Numbered from the stretch's first letter, positions 11,299 through 21,691 are shown. The stretch: 64,000 nt of DNA from Anagrus nilaparvatae (GCA_022575985.1 JAKSXM010000040.1:17192001-17256000), one strand, 5' to 3'. Numbers and translations are program-made. The notes: generated from the sequence alone by a model not told the origin.

Positions 11299-14295
11299 TT
11301 AGGGTGTCGTCAATAACTTTTTTGTACGCAAAATCTCCTCCACGTACCTTGCCACGACGCTCCATGATTCCTCGTTCTGGAGCATTTTTCCGACTATGTT
11401 ATCGGGTGTGACTTCTTCAACCTCTGCTTCCAGCGCTCTCCTTTTAGTTATCCAGCGGTCACACTCGAAAAACGTGTGACGCGCGTCATCTCGTTTGTCG
11501 GGACAGAATACACATTCAGGGCTCACGACCTTTCCCATCCTAAAGAGATAAGATTGGAAAAGCCCATGGCCACTGAGGAACTGTGTCAAGAAGTAGTTTA
11601 CCTCTCCGTGCCCTCTCTGAGTCCAGGGCGCGACCTCTTTTATGAGGCGCCTGGTCCATGCGCTGTCTGGGCCATCCCTCCAGAGCGTCTGCCACTCCAG
11701 CATCACATCCCTCCTAGCTTCCGCTCTGATACGGTCGACGTCGCCTTCATTTTTTCTATCATAAATAAGTTTACGCTCTTTGGCAAGTAGCTGAATAGGA
11801 ATAATTCCTGCGATGACAAGAACTGCCGCTTCCGAGACAGTCCTGTATGCGCAAGAAACCCTCAGAGCACCCTGCCTCTGCACTCTTGTCATACCTTTCG
11901 AATATATATCCTTATCCAGTGCCTCACTCCAAATCTCCGCTCCGTACAATAGGATGGAGTGAGTTACGGACATTAGCAGCTTTCTCCTGCTGGACTTTGG
12001 TATATTCATGTTCGACATCAGCCTGCTCAGGGCTAGCGTCGTGGTACCTGCCTTCTTGACCCTTTGAGAAATATGTTCGAAATAGGTCCGCTTCGTATCC
12101 AAAACTATTCCAAGATATTTGGCGAACCTTTTCGTCTCTATAATGGTATCCTCGTCAACCCGTATTGGAATAACGGTATTGATTTGCTTCCCCGTGAACA
12201 TCACGATCTCGGTCTTAGCGACTGCCAGACTTAATCCGTGCTCTTCCATCCATGCATTTGTCTTTAACATGCAGACGCTCAAGCTATCCTGTGCTTGTTG
12301 CACGTTCCTTGCTATGATCACGAGGGCAATATCATCCGCATAGCCTATCATAAAGCAGCCATCCGCTAACTCCATCCTCAGGATACCATCATAAGAGATG
12401 TTCCATAGGTCAGGTCCCAATATGGAGCCCTGAGCTGCACCAGCTGTCACTTTCCTACTTCTCTTCCCTTGAAGAGTCTCGTACAATAGTACTCTGTCAC
12501 TTAGGTAACTCTTCATTACCCGCATCAAATAATTTGGTACTGCAAAGTCATTTAGTCCTTGAAGGAACTTTGTCCACTTTGCAGAATTGAATGCGTTCTT
12601 GACGTCCAGGGTGACCAAAAGAGTAATTTTACGTGAGTAATGATTACCCGTTTGGGCCCTGGTTATCGCGTCAACGACCTCCTTCACAGCCCCGATCGTG
12701 GACCTCCCCCGTCTAAATCCGTATTGCCGAGGAGATAAATCCCCTGCTGCTTCTACTGCGTTTAAGATACGCGGTTGTAGCATTTTTTCGAAGCCCTTTC
12801 CAGCTGTATCCAGCAGTCCTAGTGGTCGCCAGTAGGACGGGAGTGTGGGATCTCCCTTTCCTTTACTGATAAGGACCAACAGTGCCTTTTTCCATCGCCT
12901 ACTGAAAACTCCAGCTCGTAGGCACGAGTTGTACATCATTAACATCAATGACGGACACTCGTGCGCAGCGATTCTTATAATTTCGGCTGGTATGCCGTCT
13001 GGGCCGGGGGCTTTCTTATTTCTGAGAGAGTCTACGGCAGCGAACAGCTCTTCTTGCGTGAAGTCCGGGATTTCGGTTACCCTAATGTCCTCCTCTTGGT
13101 CTATTCTCGTCGGGTGCATCGGAAACAGAGCATCAACTACTGTCCTTGCTTCCTCTTCGTCCATTAGTGAGCTAGCAGCAAATCCCCTTAGCTTTTTCGT
13201 GACTATCTTGAAGCCCAATCCCCAGGGATCGTTGTCCACTTCAAGGCACAGATTCCTTTCGCAGCGGATCTTACTGGCATTGATTGCCCGCCTCAAAGAT
13301 CGCTTCACTTCCTTATGGACTCTCATCAGTTCCCTTGCTTCTTCGCGAGACTTGGCCCTAGTTGCTCTTCTTCGCGTCATGTGGCTTTGCCTACGTAACT
13401 CTGCAATTTCTGTGCTCCACCAATATACAGGTGGGTTCCTTCCATTAAACCTTTTTCGAGGCATGGAAGCGTCACATGCTTTTTTGAGCAGCGTCATTAC
13501 TTCGGATACTACATTCTCCGCGTCTTCCTTACTTCCTACTCTGCGGGGTTTCATTAGAATTGCCCTTTGTCCCATCATTAAAACTCGTATAAATTTTTCT
13601 TTGTTCAGCTTATTGAGGTTCCAGCCTCTTGGTTTTGGCCTATATGCCTCTCCAGGGGGCAGTCTCTCATGCTGAATTTCGAACGAGATGTACTGGTGGT
13701 CGCTCGCAGTAAAGACTTCCATGACGTGCCAGTTATTGACTCTCGTACTCAGGCCTTCGGATGCGAAGGAGACGTCAATTATAGTTTCAGTAAAGCTGGG
13801 CCTTCTAAAGGTTGTGGTGTTACCCACGTTTAGAACAGCGAGACCCAGCCTTGACACCATTTCTAGTGTCGCTGCTCCTTTTGAGTCAGTATAGGGCATA
13901 CCCCAGTCGACAGCTTTGGCATTAAAGTCTCCTGCAACAATTAAGTTGCCACCCGCTTCTCTTGCGAAGTCCTCTATGTCTGCCAATTTCGTATAGTAGT
14001 CCTGTATACGTCCTGTTGGAGTTAGGTAACAGCTGACGTACGTTATGGCTTTGCTTTTAATCCATGCAAAACCCCTGCCCCTTCCTGATGCTTCGACTGG
14101 AACATTTCCAGGATTTGCGACCCAAATAGCTGCGGTTCCAAATTCATCCGCGAACCAAGTGGTTGGGTTTGGATTAGTCATTGGGTACTGCTCGCTGATG
14201 ATCCACAGGTCAGCCTTGATCTCCCTCTGAATTTGATACATGAGCTGGTTTGCGATCCAGCTTCTGTGCATATTTCCTTGGACAACCCTGATCAT
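11299..14295 (-). CDS. R1-clade ORF2: AP-like endonuclease and reverse transcriptase, intact
   Basis: A 998-codon frame. Residues 1-210 form an APE-type endonuclease (VVQGNMHRS at the start, AGDFNAKAVDWG, then FTASDHQYISFEI with the terminal catalytic SDH). The RT domain spans about residues 400-720: APGPDGIPAEII, SYWRPLGLLDTAGK, QYGFRRGRSTIGA, LDVKNAFNSAKW, AAQGSILGPDLWN, and the catalytic GYADDIALV near residue 650. A C-terminal Cys2-His-Cys motif near residue 928 (CVFC, then HTFFEC) is typical of the clade. It nicks target DNA and copies the element RNA at the nick. The start codon overlaps the ORF1 stop as ATGA, so translation probably depends on termination and reinitiation. Confidence 0.92.
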   Translation of the reverse strand: MIRVVQGNMHRSWIANQLMYQIQREIKADLWIISEQYPMTNPNPTTWFADEFGTAAIWVANPGNVPVEASGRGRGFAWIKSKAITYVSCYLTPTGRIQDYYTKLADIEDFAREAGGNLIVAGDFNAKAVDWGMPYTDSKGAATLEMVSRLGLAVLNVGNTTTFRRPSFTETIIDVSFASEGLSTRVNNWHVMEVFTASDHQYISFEIQHERLPPGEAYRPKPRGWNLNKLNKEKFIRVLMMGQRAILMKPRRVGSKEDAENVVSEVMTLLKKACDASMPRKRFNGRNPPVYWWSTEIAELRRQSHMTRRRATRAKSREEARELMRVHKEVKRSLRRAINASKIRCERNLCLEVDNDPWGLGFKIVTKKLRGFAASSLMDEEEARTVVDALFPMHPTRIDQEEDIRVTEIPDFTQEELFAAVDSLRNKKAPGPDGIPAEIIRIAAHECPSLMLMMYNSCLRAGVFSRRWKKALLVLISKGKGDPTLPSYWRPLGLLDTAGKGFEKMLQPRILNAVEAAGDLSPRQYGFRRGRSTIGAVKEVVDAITRAQTGNHYSRKITLLVTLDVKNAFNSAKWTKFLQGLNDFAVPNYLMRVMKSYLSDRVLLYETLQGKRSRKVTAGAAQGSILGPDLWNISYDGILRMELADGCFMIGYADDIALVIIARNVQQAQDSLSVCMLKTNAWMEEHGLSLAVAKTEIVMFTGKQINTVIPIRVDEDTIIETKRFAKYLGIVLDTKRTYFEHISQRVKKAGTTTLALSRLMSNMNIPKSSRRKLLMSVTHSILLYGAEIWSEALDKDIYSKGMTRVQRQGALRVSCAYRTVSEAAVLVIAGIIPIQLLAKERKLIYDRKNEGDVDRIRAEARRDVMLEWQTLWRDGPDSAWTRRLIKEVAPWTQRGHGEVNYFLTQFLSGHGLFQSYLFRMGKVVSPECVFCPDKRDDARHTFFECDRWITKRRALEAEVEEVTPDNIVGKMLQNEESWSVVARYVEEILRTKKLLTTP

Positions 14296-15824
14296 TTTGT
14301 GATCGCTTTTTTGAACTCAGCGCACTTCCTGGAACCCGGAAAGTGCTTGAGTTCGTTTCCCTTCATTTTAGCAGCTTTGCAGAGGAAGCATCGCAGCTTT
14401 CCTGTGCATTCGTCTGCCTTGTGGTTTTCCAGTCCACATTTAAAGCAAAGTTTGCTTCTATCGGGCCCCTTGCAATTTCCTGCAATATGCCCGTAGGCTA
14501 AGCATCTGAAGCATCTAAGTGGGGTAGACTGCAGTCTTACTCTACAGTTCCCCAGGCCTAGCTTAATGCTACCTTTTTTGACCAGCTTAAACGCAGCCTT
14601 TTCGTCCATCTCTATTGTCGCTAATCTCTGCTCCCGAATATTAGGCTGAGATAGCTTTACCTGAATCGGTCCGGTTTCCTTCAAGGCAGCTTTCAGGGCT
14701 ACCTCTACTTCTTCTTTCGTGGTAAGGCAGTCGATGTCCCGAATCTGGAGGTTCCGACGTGGCGTCAAACATGCGACGTTCACGTTCTCCCCCATTGTTG
14801 CCTTGACTGCCTCGAAAAGAGCTGTTTGCCCTTCTGTTTTTCCTTTCATCTCTATCAATACGTTACCGGCTTGAGTTTTTCTTACTGAACAGATGTTAGC
14901 TGCAGTAGCCTCTCCACTAACGCTTTCCTTGATCTGCTTCAAGACATCCGCGTACGCTTTCCCTTCTGGTAGCTTAATTGCGACTGCCTTGTCTCTAGCT
15001 CTAGGAAGCTTCGCTTTCCCCTTGGCGCTCCCTTTCTTCTTTTCTTTTTTTCTTTCCTCGTCTTTTTCTCTCTCTGCCTTTTTCCTTTTCTTTCTCCTGT
15101 TCCTTCGGCCAGTGTAATCTTGGAATTCGTCATTGTCCCCAAGAGGAGTCTCAGTAGGTTCCGGCGTCTTGTCTCTATTTCCTTCTAATTCCGTCACTGT
15201 TTCTTTTGTCATTCTTACCAATGAAACAGTAAGCCTAGGATACGTTGGCGGCTTGTTAAACCTGGCAGCTGAGAGTGGTTTTGCCACGGATGCAGCAGAA
15301 TTGGCTTTCTGTGCCGAATTTTTTGGGCTACTCCCGCTCGCAGACTTCTTTGAGGGAGTCTGCTTTCCTGTCTCATTTTCCTCTTCCGAATTTTCTCGAA
15401 ACCTTTTCTTTGTATTTTGAGCAGCTTTAGATTGCTCAGTAATATACTGCTTTAATTCGGTTTCGATAGAAAGGACTTCTCGAACTTGCATGCCTTTAAT
15501 TGTCGTCAGTTTGTTTAGATTATTCTTTATCAGCCTAACACCGTCTTGGATTACCATCGAAATGTTAGTCTGCTTTTTAATCTTTTCCTCCATCTGTGCA
15601 ACGTGAGATAGCATCTCTTCATATATCTCATCGATTGTCGCATGACATCGATTCAACTGCGTGACGTTTTTGCCAATTGAAGTACTGGCAAAAGTCGCCT
15701 GGACCATATCATTTTGTTGCTTTTCATCTATGATTTCACAGTCCATGTCCTGTGTAGAACGATCTTCACCATTCTTCTTATTTTCATTTCTGCTTTTGTA
15801 TGTATTTTTATCAGACATTTTCAA
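14292..15824 (-). CDS. R1-clade ORF1: Gag-like protein with three zinc knuckles, intact
   Basis: A 510-codon frame. The N-terminal 120 residues are charged and probably helical. The middle is very rich in Lys/Glu/Arg (about residues 230-275), as expected for RNA binding and nuclear entry. At 300-430 is the conserved domain of R1-type ORF1 proteins (VAIKLPEGKAYADVLKQIK). The C-terminus has CCHC knuckles: CFRCLAYGHIAGNC near residue 441, CFKCGLENHKADEC, and a partial third (CFLC). It binds element RNA and forms the RNP with ORF2. The stop overlaps the ORF2 start by four bases. No lesion is visible. Confidence 0.9.
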   Translation of the reverse strand: MKMSDKNTYKSRNENKKNGEDRSTQDMDCEIIDEKQQNDMVQATFASTSIGKNVTQLNRCHATIDEIYEEMLSHVAQMEEKIKKQTNISMVIQDGVRLIKNNLNKLTTIKGMQVREVLSIETELKQYITEQSKAAQNTKKRFRENSEEENETGKQTPSKKSASGSSPKNSAQKANSAASVAKPLSAARFNKPPTYPRLTVSLVRMTKETVTELEGNRDKTPEPTETPLGDNDEFQDYTGRRNRRKKRKKAEREKDEERKKEKKKGSAKGKAKLPRARDKAVAIKLPEGKAYADVLKQIKESVSGEATAANICSVRKTQAGNVLIEMKGKTEGQTALFEAVKATMGENVNVACLTPRRNLQIRDIDCLTTKEEVEVALKAALKETGPIQVKLSQPNIREQRLATIEMDEKAAFKLVKKGSIKLGLGNCRVRLQSTPLRCFRCLAYGHIAGNCKGPDRSKLCFKCGLENHKADECTGKLRCFLCKAAKMKGNELKHFPGSRKCAEFKKAITK

Positions 15825-16130
15825 ATCATTAAGGATTCATCACTCCATGTGCAACGGCCTCCTTCGACCCCTCACATTCTGGGCAGCTGACATGCAGACT
15901 GGTTGCATCACAGAGGATATAGCTGACGGCATGTACTTGCACTACCTTGCTCCTCCCATTCCTCCGCGAATAAAAGCATAATTCGCTTCGGAAATTTAGA
16001 GTCCTCCAGCAGCTTGGGTACATACCGGCAACATCGCCAAGCCGTTAATGATGGGCTCCGGCTGCAGAGAACCCCACCTCCCGTCTTGCGTCAGCAAAGG
16101 CCAAAGATGGTTCAGGTTGCTCGCACGCAC
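15825..16130 (-). promoter_or_regulatory. 5' UTR and likely internal promoter region of the R1-clade element
   Basis: About 300 GC-rich bases lie between the target duplication and the ORF1 start. Non-LTR elements usually carry an internal promoter here, but I see no specific motif that proves it. The element's first bases on the minus strand are gtgcgtgcgagcaacctg. Confidence 0.5.
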
Positions 16131-16146
16131 GAATATTTTTAATATT
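16131..16146. repeat. Target site duplication of the R1-clade element, right copy
   Basis: gaatatttttaatatt, identical to 10807-10822. It falls in the central spacer of the palindrome. Confidence 0.85.
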
Positions 16147-16159
16147 AATAAGTATAATT

Positions 16160-16508
16160 ATTCTAATAATATGACTAGTGGTAAGATAATATAAATGCAA
16201 TTCAGTATGTTTTTTATCATAATTTATGAAAAAAGTTTTTTCATGTTTATAGGATACTTTTTAAATATCTACAAATTTATTTATTTATTAATTTTTGACA
16301 AAACATTGACCAAGAGAATAAATATTCTCAATATGTAATATAAATTGTAAACTTTTGAGTAAGAAAAAAATCTTTTTGTGTCCATATTTTTAAATTACTT
16401 ATTATATTTTTTTTTAAAAATTCATTATATTTTTTAGCTTGAAAAGGATCTTAATCGATCGAAACGTCGTTAAAAATAAAAAAAACTTTTAAACATCTTT
16501 CACTCGTA
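16160..16508. repeat. Right arm of palindrome, Penelope-like terminal sequence
   Basis: The inverse of 10462-10810. It carries agcttgaaaaggatc and then gatcgaaacgtcg at 16436-16470, the same tail motif seen in the Penelope-like arms. The AT-rich remainder matches the left arm with few differences. Confidence 0.75.
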
Positions 16509-16659
16509 AAAATCATTTTACCAACTTTTCCACATCTTATTAAAACTTTACAACGAGTAATAACTTCTTATCAACTTATTGAAAGTATTTCTCTTGATTC
16601 TAGTGAAAATTCACAAAATATTAATGAAAAAGCAAAAAAATTAAAAAACTCTGATCATC

Positions 16660-19605
16660 CGAAAAACTAAATATTTATTATCAGAATGTTAGGAGCATAA
16701 GAAACAAATTAAATGATGTATCAACCAACGTCAAACTTTCTGCAATCAACTATGACGTAATCATCTTCACAGAAACATGGCTCAATGTAGATATTAGTTA
16801 TACAGAAATTTATCTAAAAGATTATGTAATCTATAGATATGATAGAAATGCAACTGTTGCATCCAGAGGAGGTGGTGTTATGATTGCAGTGAGTAAAAAA
16901 TTTAACAGTTCAATATGTAAAATACTAAATGATGATGCAACAACATTTGACCAGCTTTTTGTTATTGTTAAACATAATAATTTTTCAACGATAGTAGGGG
17001 CAGTGTATATACCCCCCACTTATGACATCAATATTTACCAAGACCACATTATGTACATGGAAGATCTTAACTATTACTACAAAAACTGCAATTTTATCAT
17101 AATGGGTGATTTTAATTTAGCTGAAGTTAGCTGGAAAAATAATTCTTTCTCATTCAATAACAAAACTACATCCTTTACAAAGAACTGTTGCAACATTCTG
17201 ATAAATGCTTATAAAAATTTTAACATGCTCCAGTATAATGAAATTTTTAATCTTAGTGATAATGTGCTAGATTTAGTGTTTTCAAATAACAATTCAAAAA
17301 TTTATATATCTACTGATGTTTTCACTAAACTTGATGATTTTCATCCTGCTTTACATTGTGAAATAGACTGTAATAAATTTGATAATAATAATGTTGATCT
17401 CTTAAGCTATGATTTTTGTAAATATAATTTTAAGAAATGTGATTATATAAAAATAAACTCTCAACTTAACACTATGGATTGAGATACGGTATATAATGAT
17501 ATGAATGCTATTGATGCAACCTGTAGTTTTTATAATATCTTACATAAAATTATTAATGAAAATGTTCCTAAACTTAGACTTAAAAAATCATTTTTTCCAA
17601 TATGGTTTTCAAAGGAACTTAAAAATTTAATACTTTGCAAAAAAATAATGCATAGAAAATATAAAAAAGCAAAATTAGATGGTAAAAAAACTGAGTCATA
17701 TAAATATTACTTCAATTTCTGTTCGATTAGAAACAATTGCAAAATAGAAGCAAGTAGGTGTTATGAGTTTTACATTAATAATATCCAAAATAGTATCTAC
17801 AATAATCCTCGTACTTTTTGGAATTACATTGAAAATAAGAGGTCAAATAGAGAATTTCAAAATGTTATGAGTTTAAATGATGTAACTGCTAATAGTTCAT
17901 TTGATATATGCAATTTATTTGCTAAATATTTTGGCATTGTTTACACTGATAATTTTAAGGAAATCAATAACAATAATAATACTGAAAGCTTTATCGAATA
18001 TGAAATTTTTATTAATAATTTTAAAAAAATTGATCCAATTGATGAAAAGTTTTTTGACATCACAGTTAATGAAATAGAAACCAGTATTAAACTTTTAAAA
18101 AATTCTTATGAAATAGGCCCAGATGGTGTCCCAGCAGTCTTTATTAAAGGCTGCTGTTCAACCTTAACCAAACCTCTTTTTATACTTTTTAATTTGTCCC
18201 TACGCACTGGCTTAAATCATCCATTTTGGAAGTCGGCCTACATCACACCTTATTTTAAAAATAAAGGATCTCAGCAAATGATTGACAACTACAGTCCTGT
18301 TGCAATTATGAGCCCCATTCCCAAAATGTTGGATTCTATTTTTTGTAACAAATTAAAATCTCTAATTGGTAGACTGATTTCTGATCGGCAGCATGGTTTC
18401 ATGAGTAACAGATCTACTGTTTCTTACCTGTCTATTTTTACTAATTACTTATTTAGCTCTATTAAAACCAAGTCTCAAGTTGATACAATATATTTAGATT
18501 TTAAAAAAGCCTTTGATCTAGTTGATCATGGAGTTTTGCTGCTGAAAATGAACGGTTATGGGTTTCCTCAAATCTTCATTAACTGGCTATCAGACTACCT
18601 TACTAAAAGAATTTTAAATATTAATATTAATGGAACAATATCTGACCCATTTATTGCTGGCTCTGGGGTACCTCAGGGATCGCATTTGGGACCGATATTG
18701 TTTTTAATTTTTATTGATGACATTATAGAATTTATTAAATTCTCTCAAATTTTACTATTTGCTGATGACATTAAACTTTTTAATAAAATTGATGATTATA
18801 CTGATTATAAGCATGTCCAAGAAGATTTAAACAATATAATTAACTGGTGTTCATTAAAAAATTAAATTTAAATTTAAAAAAATGTTTTTCTGTTTTTTAT
18901 GGTCGCTTTATTTCATTTAATTTTGATTACCAATTGGCTGATGATGTTTATTGTCAAAAAACTGATGTCATAACCGATCTTGGTGTAATCATGGATCAGA
19001 AGTTAAGTTTTAGTGAACACATAACATCAGTGGTCAGTAAGGCTAATAGATCCTGGGGATTCATCCAAAGGCATTCTGGTAGTTTTAACTCTAATTCTAT
19101 CAGGATGTTATATTTCAGTTTTGTAAAATCTATAATTATGTATGCTTCTAACATTTGGTGTCCGGTTTATGATTGCTCTATGGAAAGACTTGAGAGAATT
19201 AACCATAGAGCAGTTAGATATCTGGCATATAAGTCAGGAACCCCCATGGACAAGTATGACCATGATTACACCAGTATGGCAAGGAAATTGGCTATACCAA
19301 CCATTGAATCTTCAATGAAAGCCAGTGATGTTATTTTTACTCATAAGATTATGAATGGAGAAATTAATTCCCCCACTCTATACAATTTATACCCTATTAA
19401 CAACTCTGATAATTATCAGTTGAGGTGTAAATTTCCATTTAAAAATGATACTATTAAGTCTAAGTACCTAGAGGGGGAGATGATCCAAAGATCATCGACC
19501 CTATATAACTATTGTTACAAAAAAATTCCTAAAATTCTAAAATCGAATTCTAAAACCACCACAGTTGCACACCACATTAAAAAGACTATGCATGAATATG
19601 GTTAA
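16660..19605 (+). pseudogene. Element A ORF2: endonuclease-reverse transcriptase with one stop and one frameshift
   Basis: From about 16660 the frame reads QNVRSIRNKLNDVSTN, the endonuclease start typical of Jockey/CR1 elements. The endonuclease continues through IIFTETWLN, ASRGGGVMIAV, IIMGDFNLAEVSW and DFHPALHCE. A TGA at 17480-17482 interrupts, and the same frame reopens. The RT follows: EIGPDGVPAVFIKGC, DNYSPVAIMSPIPK, RQHGFMSNRSTVS, YLDFKKAFDLVDH, GVPQGSHLGPILFL and the catalytic FADDIKLF near 18760. A frameshift at about 18850 moves the thumb and C-terminal domain (18847-19605) to another frame. The residue SPVAIMS, usually RPISI, is another sign of decay. Confidence 0.85.
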
Positions 19606-19919
19606 TCCTTACTTTTTCTTCTTACCTTTTACGTAACCATATTCTAGCATTGTCTTTTATTTTTATACTTTAAGTTATGTTACTTTTATTTTGATATTTA
19701 AAACTATTTATGTGCAATTTAAAAAATTACTGTTGAGAGATTATTATAATAACTTTTTTTTACTAACTATTTATTGAATAATTATTTTTAATTCAAATTT
19801 TGTAGAATACACATAATATTTGTATTTTGTTAAAAAGGGAAACTGTTAATAAATTAATAAATAAGTAAATAAATAAATAATTTTTTACTGCAAAATTTTT
19901 AAGAAAGTTGCAAACTAAC

Positions 19920-20760
19920 TTTGATCTAAAGCCGTTGGATCTCTTAATAATATAGGTACTTCTTCTTTTCTGATAACAACTAATGGTATCAAATTATCTA
20001 AAGATATGCCGGTAATTTGTTGTCAGGTTTGATAAACCGGCTATGCCATCAAAATTCTTACATCCATTGACAAAACGTGCAATAATGCAACTGTAACAAA
20101 AAAAATTGTAATGTAATTTATTTGAGTTTTAACAAAATTTGAGATTTTTACCGATGCAATCGCGTTTTGGTGTTAGAATTTCTTTCTTTGAAGGAATATC
20201 ACAAAGAGTTCCACCACGTTGTATTAATTCAATTTATAAATTACAAAGGGCCACTGAAGTAACAAAGAGAAATGGACTTTGATGACTAGGTCTCCAATTC
20301 ATTTGCTTGAATTTCATATTTGTACATTTTGTAATATCTTCCACAGTTTTTCGTATTGATATTTACAAACTTGTCTATATTAGAAATTTAATCAATTAAG
20401 CTAAAGTTTTAAAATCATTTAAATAGTGAATTTTAAAAATTACCTGAGGACTTGAAAACTTGGAAATTGAATTTTTCTTAAGAAATTATTTAATATCCCA
20501 GTTATGACTTCATATGAAGCATGATAAGATTTAACAACTGCAGTACATTCACCAAGCTGAGGCGATAAAGGCAACAATAAATTTGCTAATCTTCGAGCAA
20601 CTGGACAAAAATATTCTCCTTGATCAACTGATAACGTATTCTGTCTTTGTTGACCTCTAAGCGATTGCAAATATGATTGCAAGCAATCTAAATGTAAATT
20701 AAAGAAGATATTAGATATGATGACTACAAGTCTGAATATGTACGCCTCCTTCCCAATCCA
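19920..20760 (-). pseudogene. UBR3-like E3 ubiquitin ligase gene fragment with introns and nonsense codons
   Basis: Three exon-like blocks read on the minus strand. The first (about 20760-20450) gives GGVHIQTC in one frame, then DCLQSYLQSLRGQQRQN and VDQGEYFCP in the next after a relic intron. This is the RING-like end of UBR-family N-recognin ligases. It is followed by CAG and gtaattt. The second (about 20350-20157) has RPSHQSPFLFVTSVALCNL, a TAA, then ELIQRGGTLC. The third (20090-19920) has LLHVLSMDVRILMA, a TAG, then PVYQT, a TGA, then ITGISLDNLIPL. The spacing fits UBR3. RING cysteines are lost (CPVARR). From memory of the family, both third-exon stops stand where Trp is usual. It is a dead copy or a dead end of the gene. 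Confidence 0.65.
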
Positions 20761-20769
20761 AGTTGTCAT

Positions 20770-21165
20770 AAAATAGCCAGGAATAGTAAAGTTTTATAAA
20801 ATAAATAATCAACATCTTATAAGTTTTTAACCAAAAATCTTAATTAATTTTTTTACCGTGTCAAAAATTTGCTTAAAAGTATCCATTCTGTACAAAAATC
20901 TTGAAGCTATCACATAGAAAACTATCGTAAAAACCTTTTAACTAACTCCGAGGAATTTGAAGAAAAATCCTTGGAAAATTACCATAACATATAAGGCCCC
21001 TTTATAGATTCCTTTTATCAGGAAAATCAATAAAAACTTAAAGGCTTTCCGTATTATAAAAAGTTTACAAAAAGGTTTCTCGTTTCTATTAATAACAGTC
21101 AATTATATAGGTCCATTTTCCAAAGTGGAGCATTAATTGAAAAGCAATTAAGCTCCATTTGAGAA
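20770..21165. other. AT-rich DNA with a short hairpin
   Basis: No gene seen. A short inverted repeat, ggagcattaattg against caattaagctcc, lies at 21127-21156. Confidence 0.5.
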
Positions 21166-21171
21166 TTATAT

Positions 21172-21302
21172 ATTAATACACAAGAGACAGAATGTACGTC
21201 ATTATTCGACGCTTATTTATATAGAGTTTTTTAAAGCCGGCGTTAGCCGATATATAAATAAGTGTCGGATGATGGGGTACATTCTGTCTCGTGTGTATTA
21301 AT
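21172..21302. repeat. Short palindromic MITE, about 131 bp
   Basis: attaatacacaagagacaga at the left is mirrored by tctgtctcgtgtgtattaat at the right. The arms are about 50 bp and nearly complementary, around an AT-rich loop. There is no coding capacity. Confidence 0.75.
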
Positions 21303-21304
21303 GT

Positions 21305-21691
21305 TTTTTATCCACTTTTAGCCTTGGAAAATATGCAAAATGCACCTGCATGCTGGAAGAACTAAAATTTTTAAAGTACTTATCATGGGAGACTAGCTCC
21401 CTCGGAAAACATATAATATAAGCACCTACCATCTAGCGGTTATATGTCGAACGCAACGAACAGTGGTTAGAAAAACTAGTATACGTCAAGTTGTATGCTA
21501 ACTATGGCTTATTCAAGAGATGGAATAATAGAGATATTACTTTGCAGTTTCGATAAGCAATAGTTATACACATATTTTGTATAAATCGACACACGCAGAC
21601 ATACGCATAAAAGTACTTTAATAATTTTAGTTATTCCAGCATAGTATAGGTGCATTTAATGTATGCTTTCCATAGCTAAAGTGGATAAAAG
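21305..21691. repeat. Foldback MITE, about 387 bp
   Basis: The terminal inverted repeats are about 45 bp: ttttatccacttttagcctt at the left against agctaaagtggataaaa at the right, with tgcatttaatgtatgctttc also mirrored. The inside has no frame of note. It directly abuts the preceding palindrome. Confidence 0.7.

Larger units (their letters stand above)
10823..16130 (-). mobile_element. Apparently complete R1-clade non-LTR retrotransposon
   Basis: The element reads on the minus strand from about 16130 to a poly(A) seen here as T at 10823-10861. It has a 5' UTR of about 300 bp, ORF1 (14292-15824), ORF2 (11299-14295), a 3' UTR and 15-16-bp target duplications. Both ORFs are open, and base composition is far more GC-rich than the surroundings, which suggests a recent insertion. 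The target is not rDNA, so it belongs to the R1 clade without R1's specificity, or it has landed off target. R1, Waldo and TRAS types are possible affiliations and cannot be resolved by eye. Confidence 0.88.
9548..19880 (+). mobile_element. Non-LTR retrotransposon A (Jockey/CR1-type), interrupted by two later insertions
   Basis: An ORF1 with a PHD-like zinc motif (9548-10468) and an EN/RT ORF2 (about 16660-19605) lie in the same orientation. They were separated by insertions between 10462 and 16508. The 3' end is a short run built on taaa ending near 19880, typical of non-LTR elements that end in microsatellite-like tails. Three lesions are visible: one in-frame stop in ORF1, and one stop and one frameshift in ORF2. 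The 5' end lies upstream of 9548 but has no clear boundary. The clade cannot be settled by eye. Confidence 0.8.

Noticed and set aside
12845..13675. 276-codon plus-strand frame opposite the R1-clade ORF2
   Set aside because: It is the antisense shadow of an intact EN-RT frame; the translation has no domain and the GC-rich codon pattern explains it.
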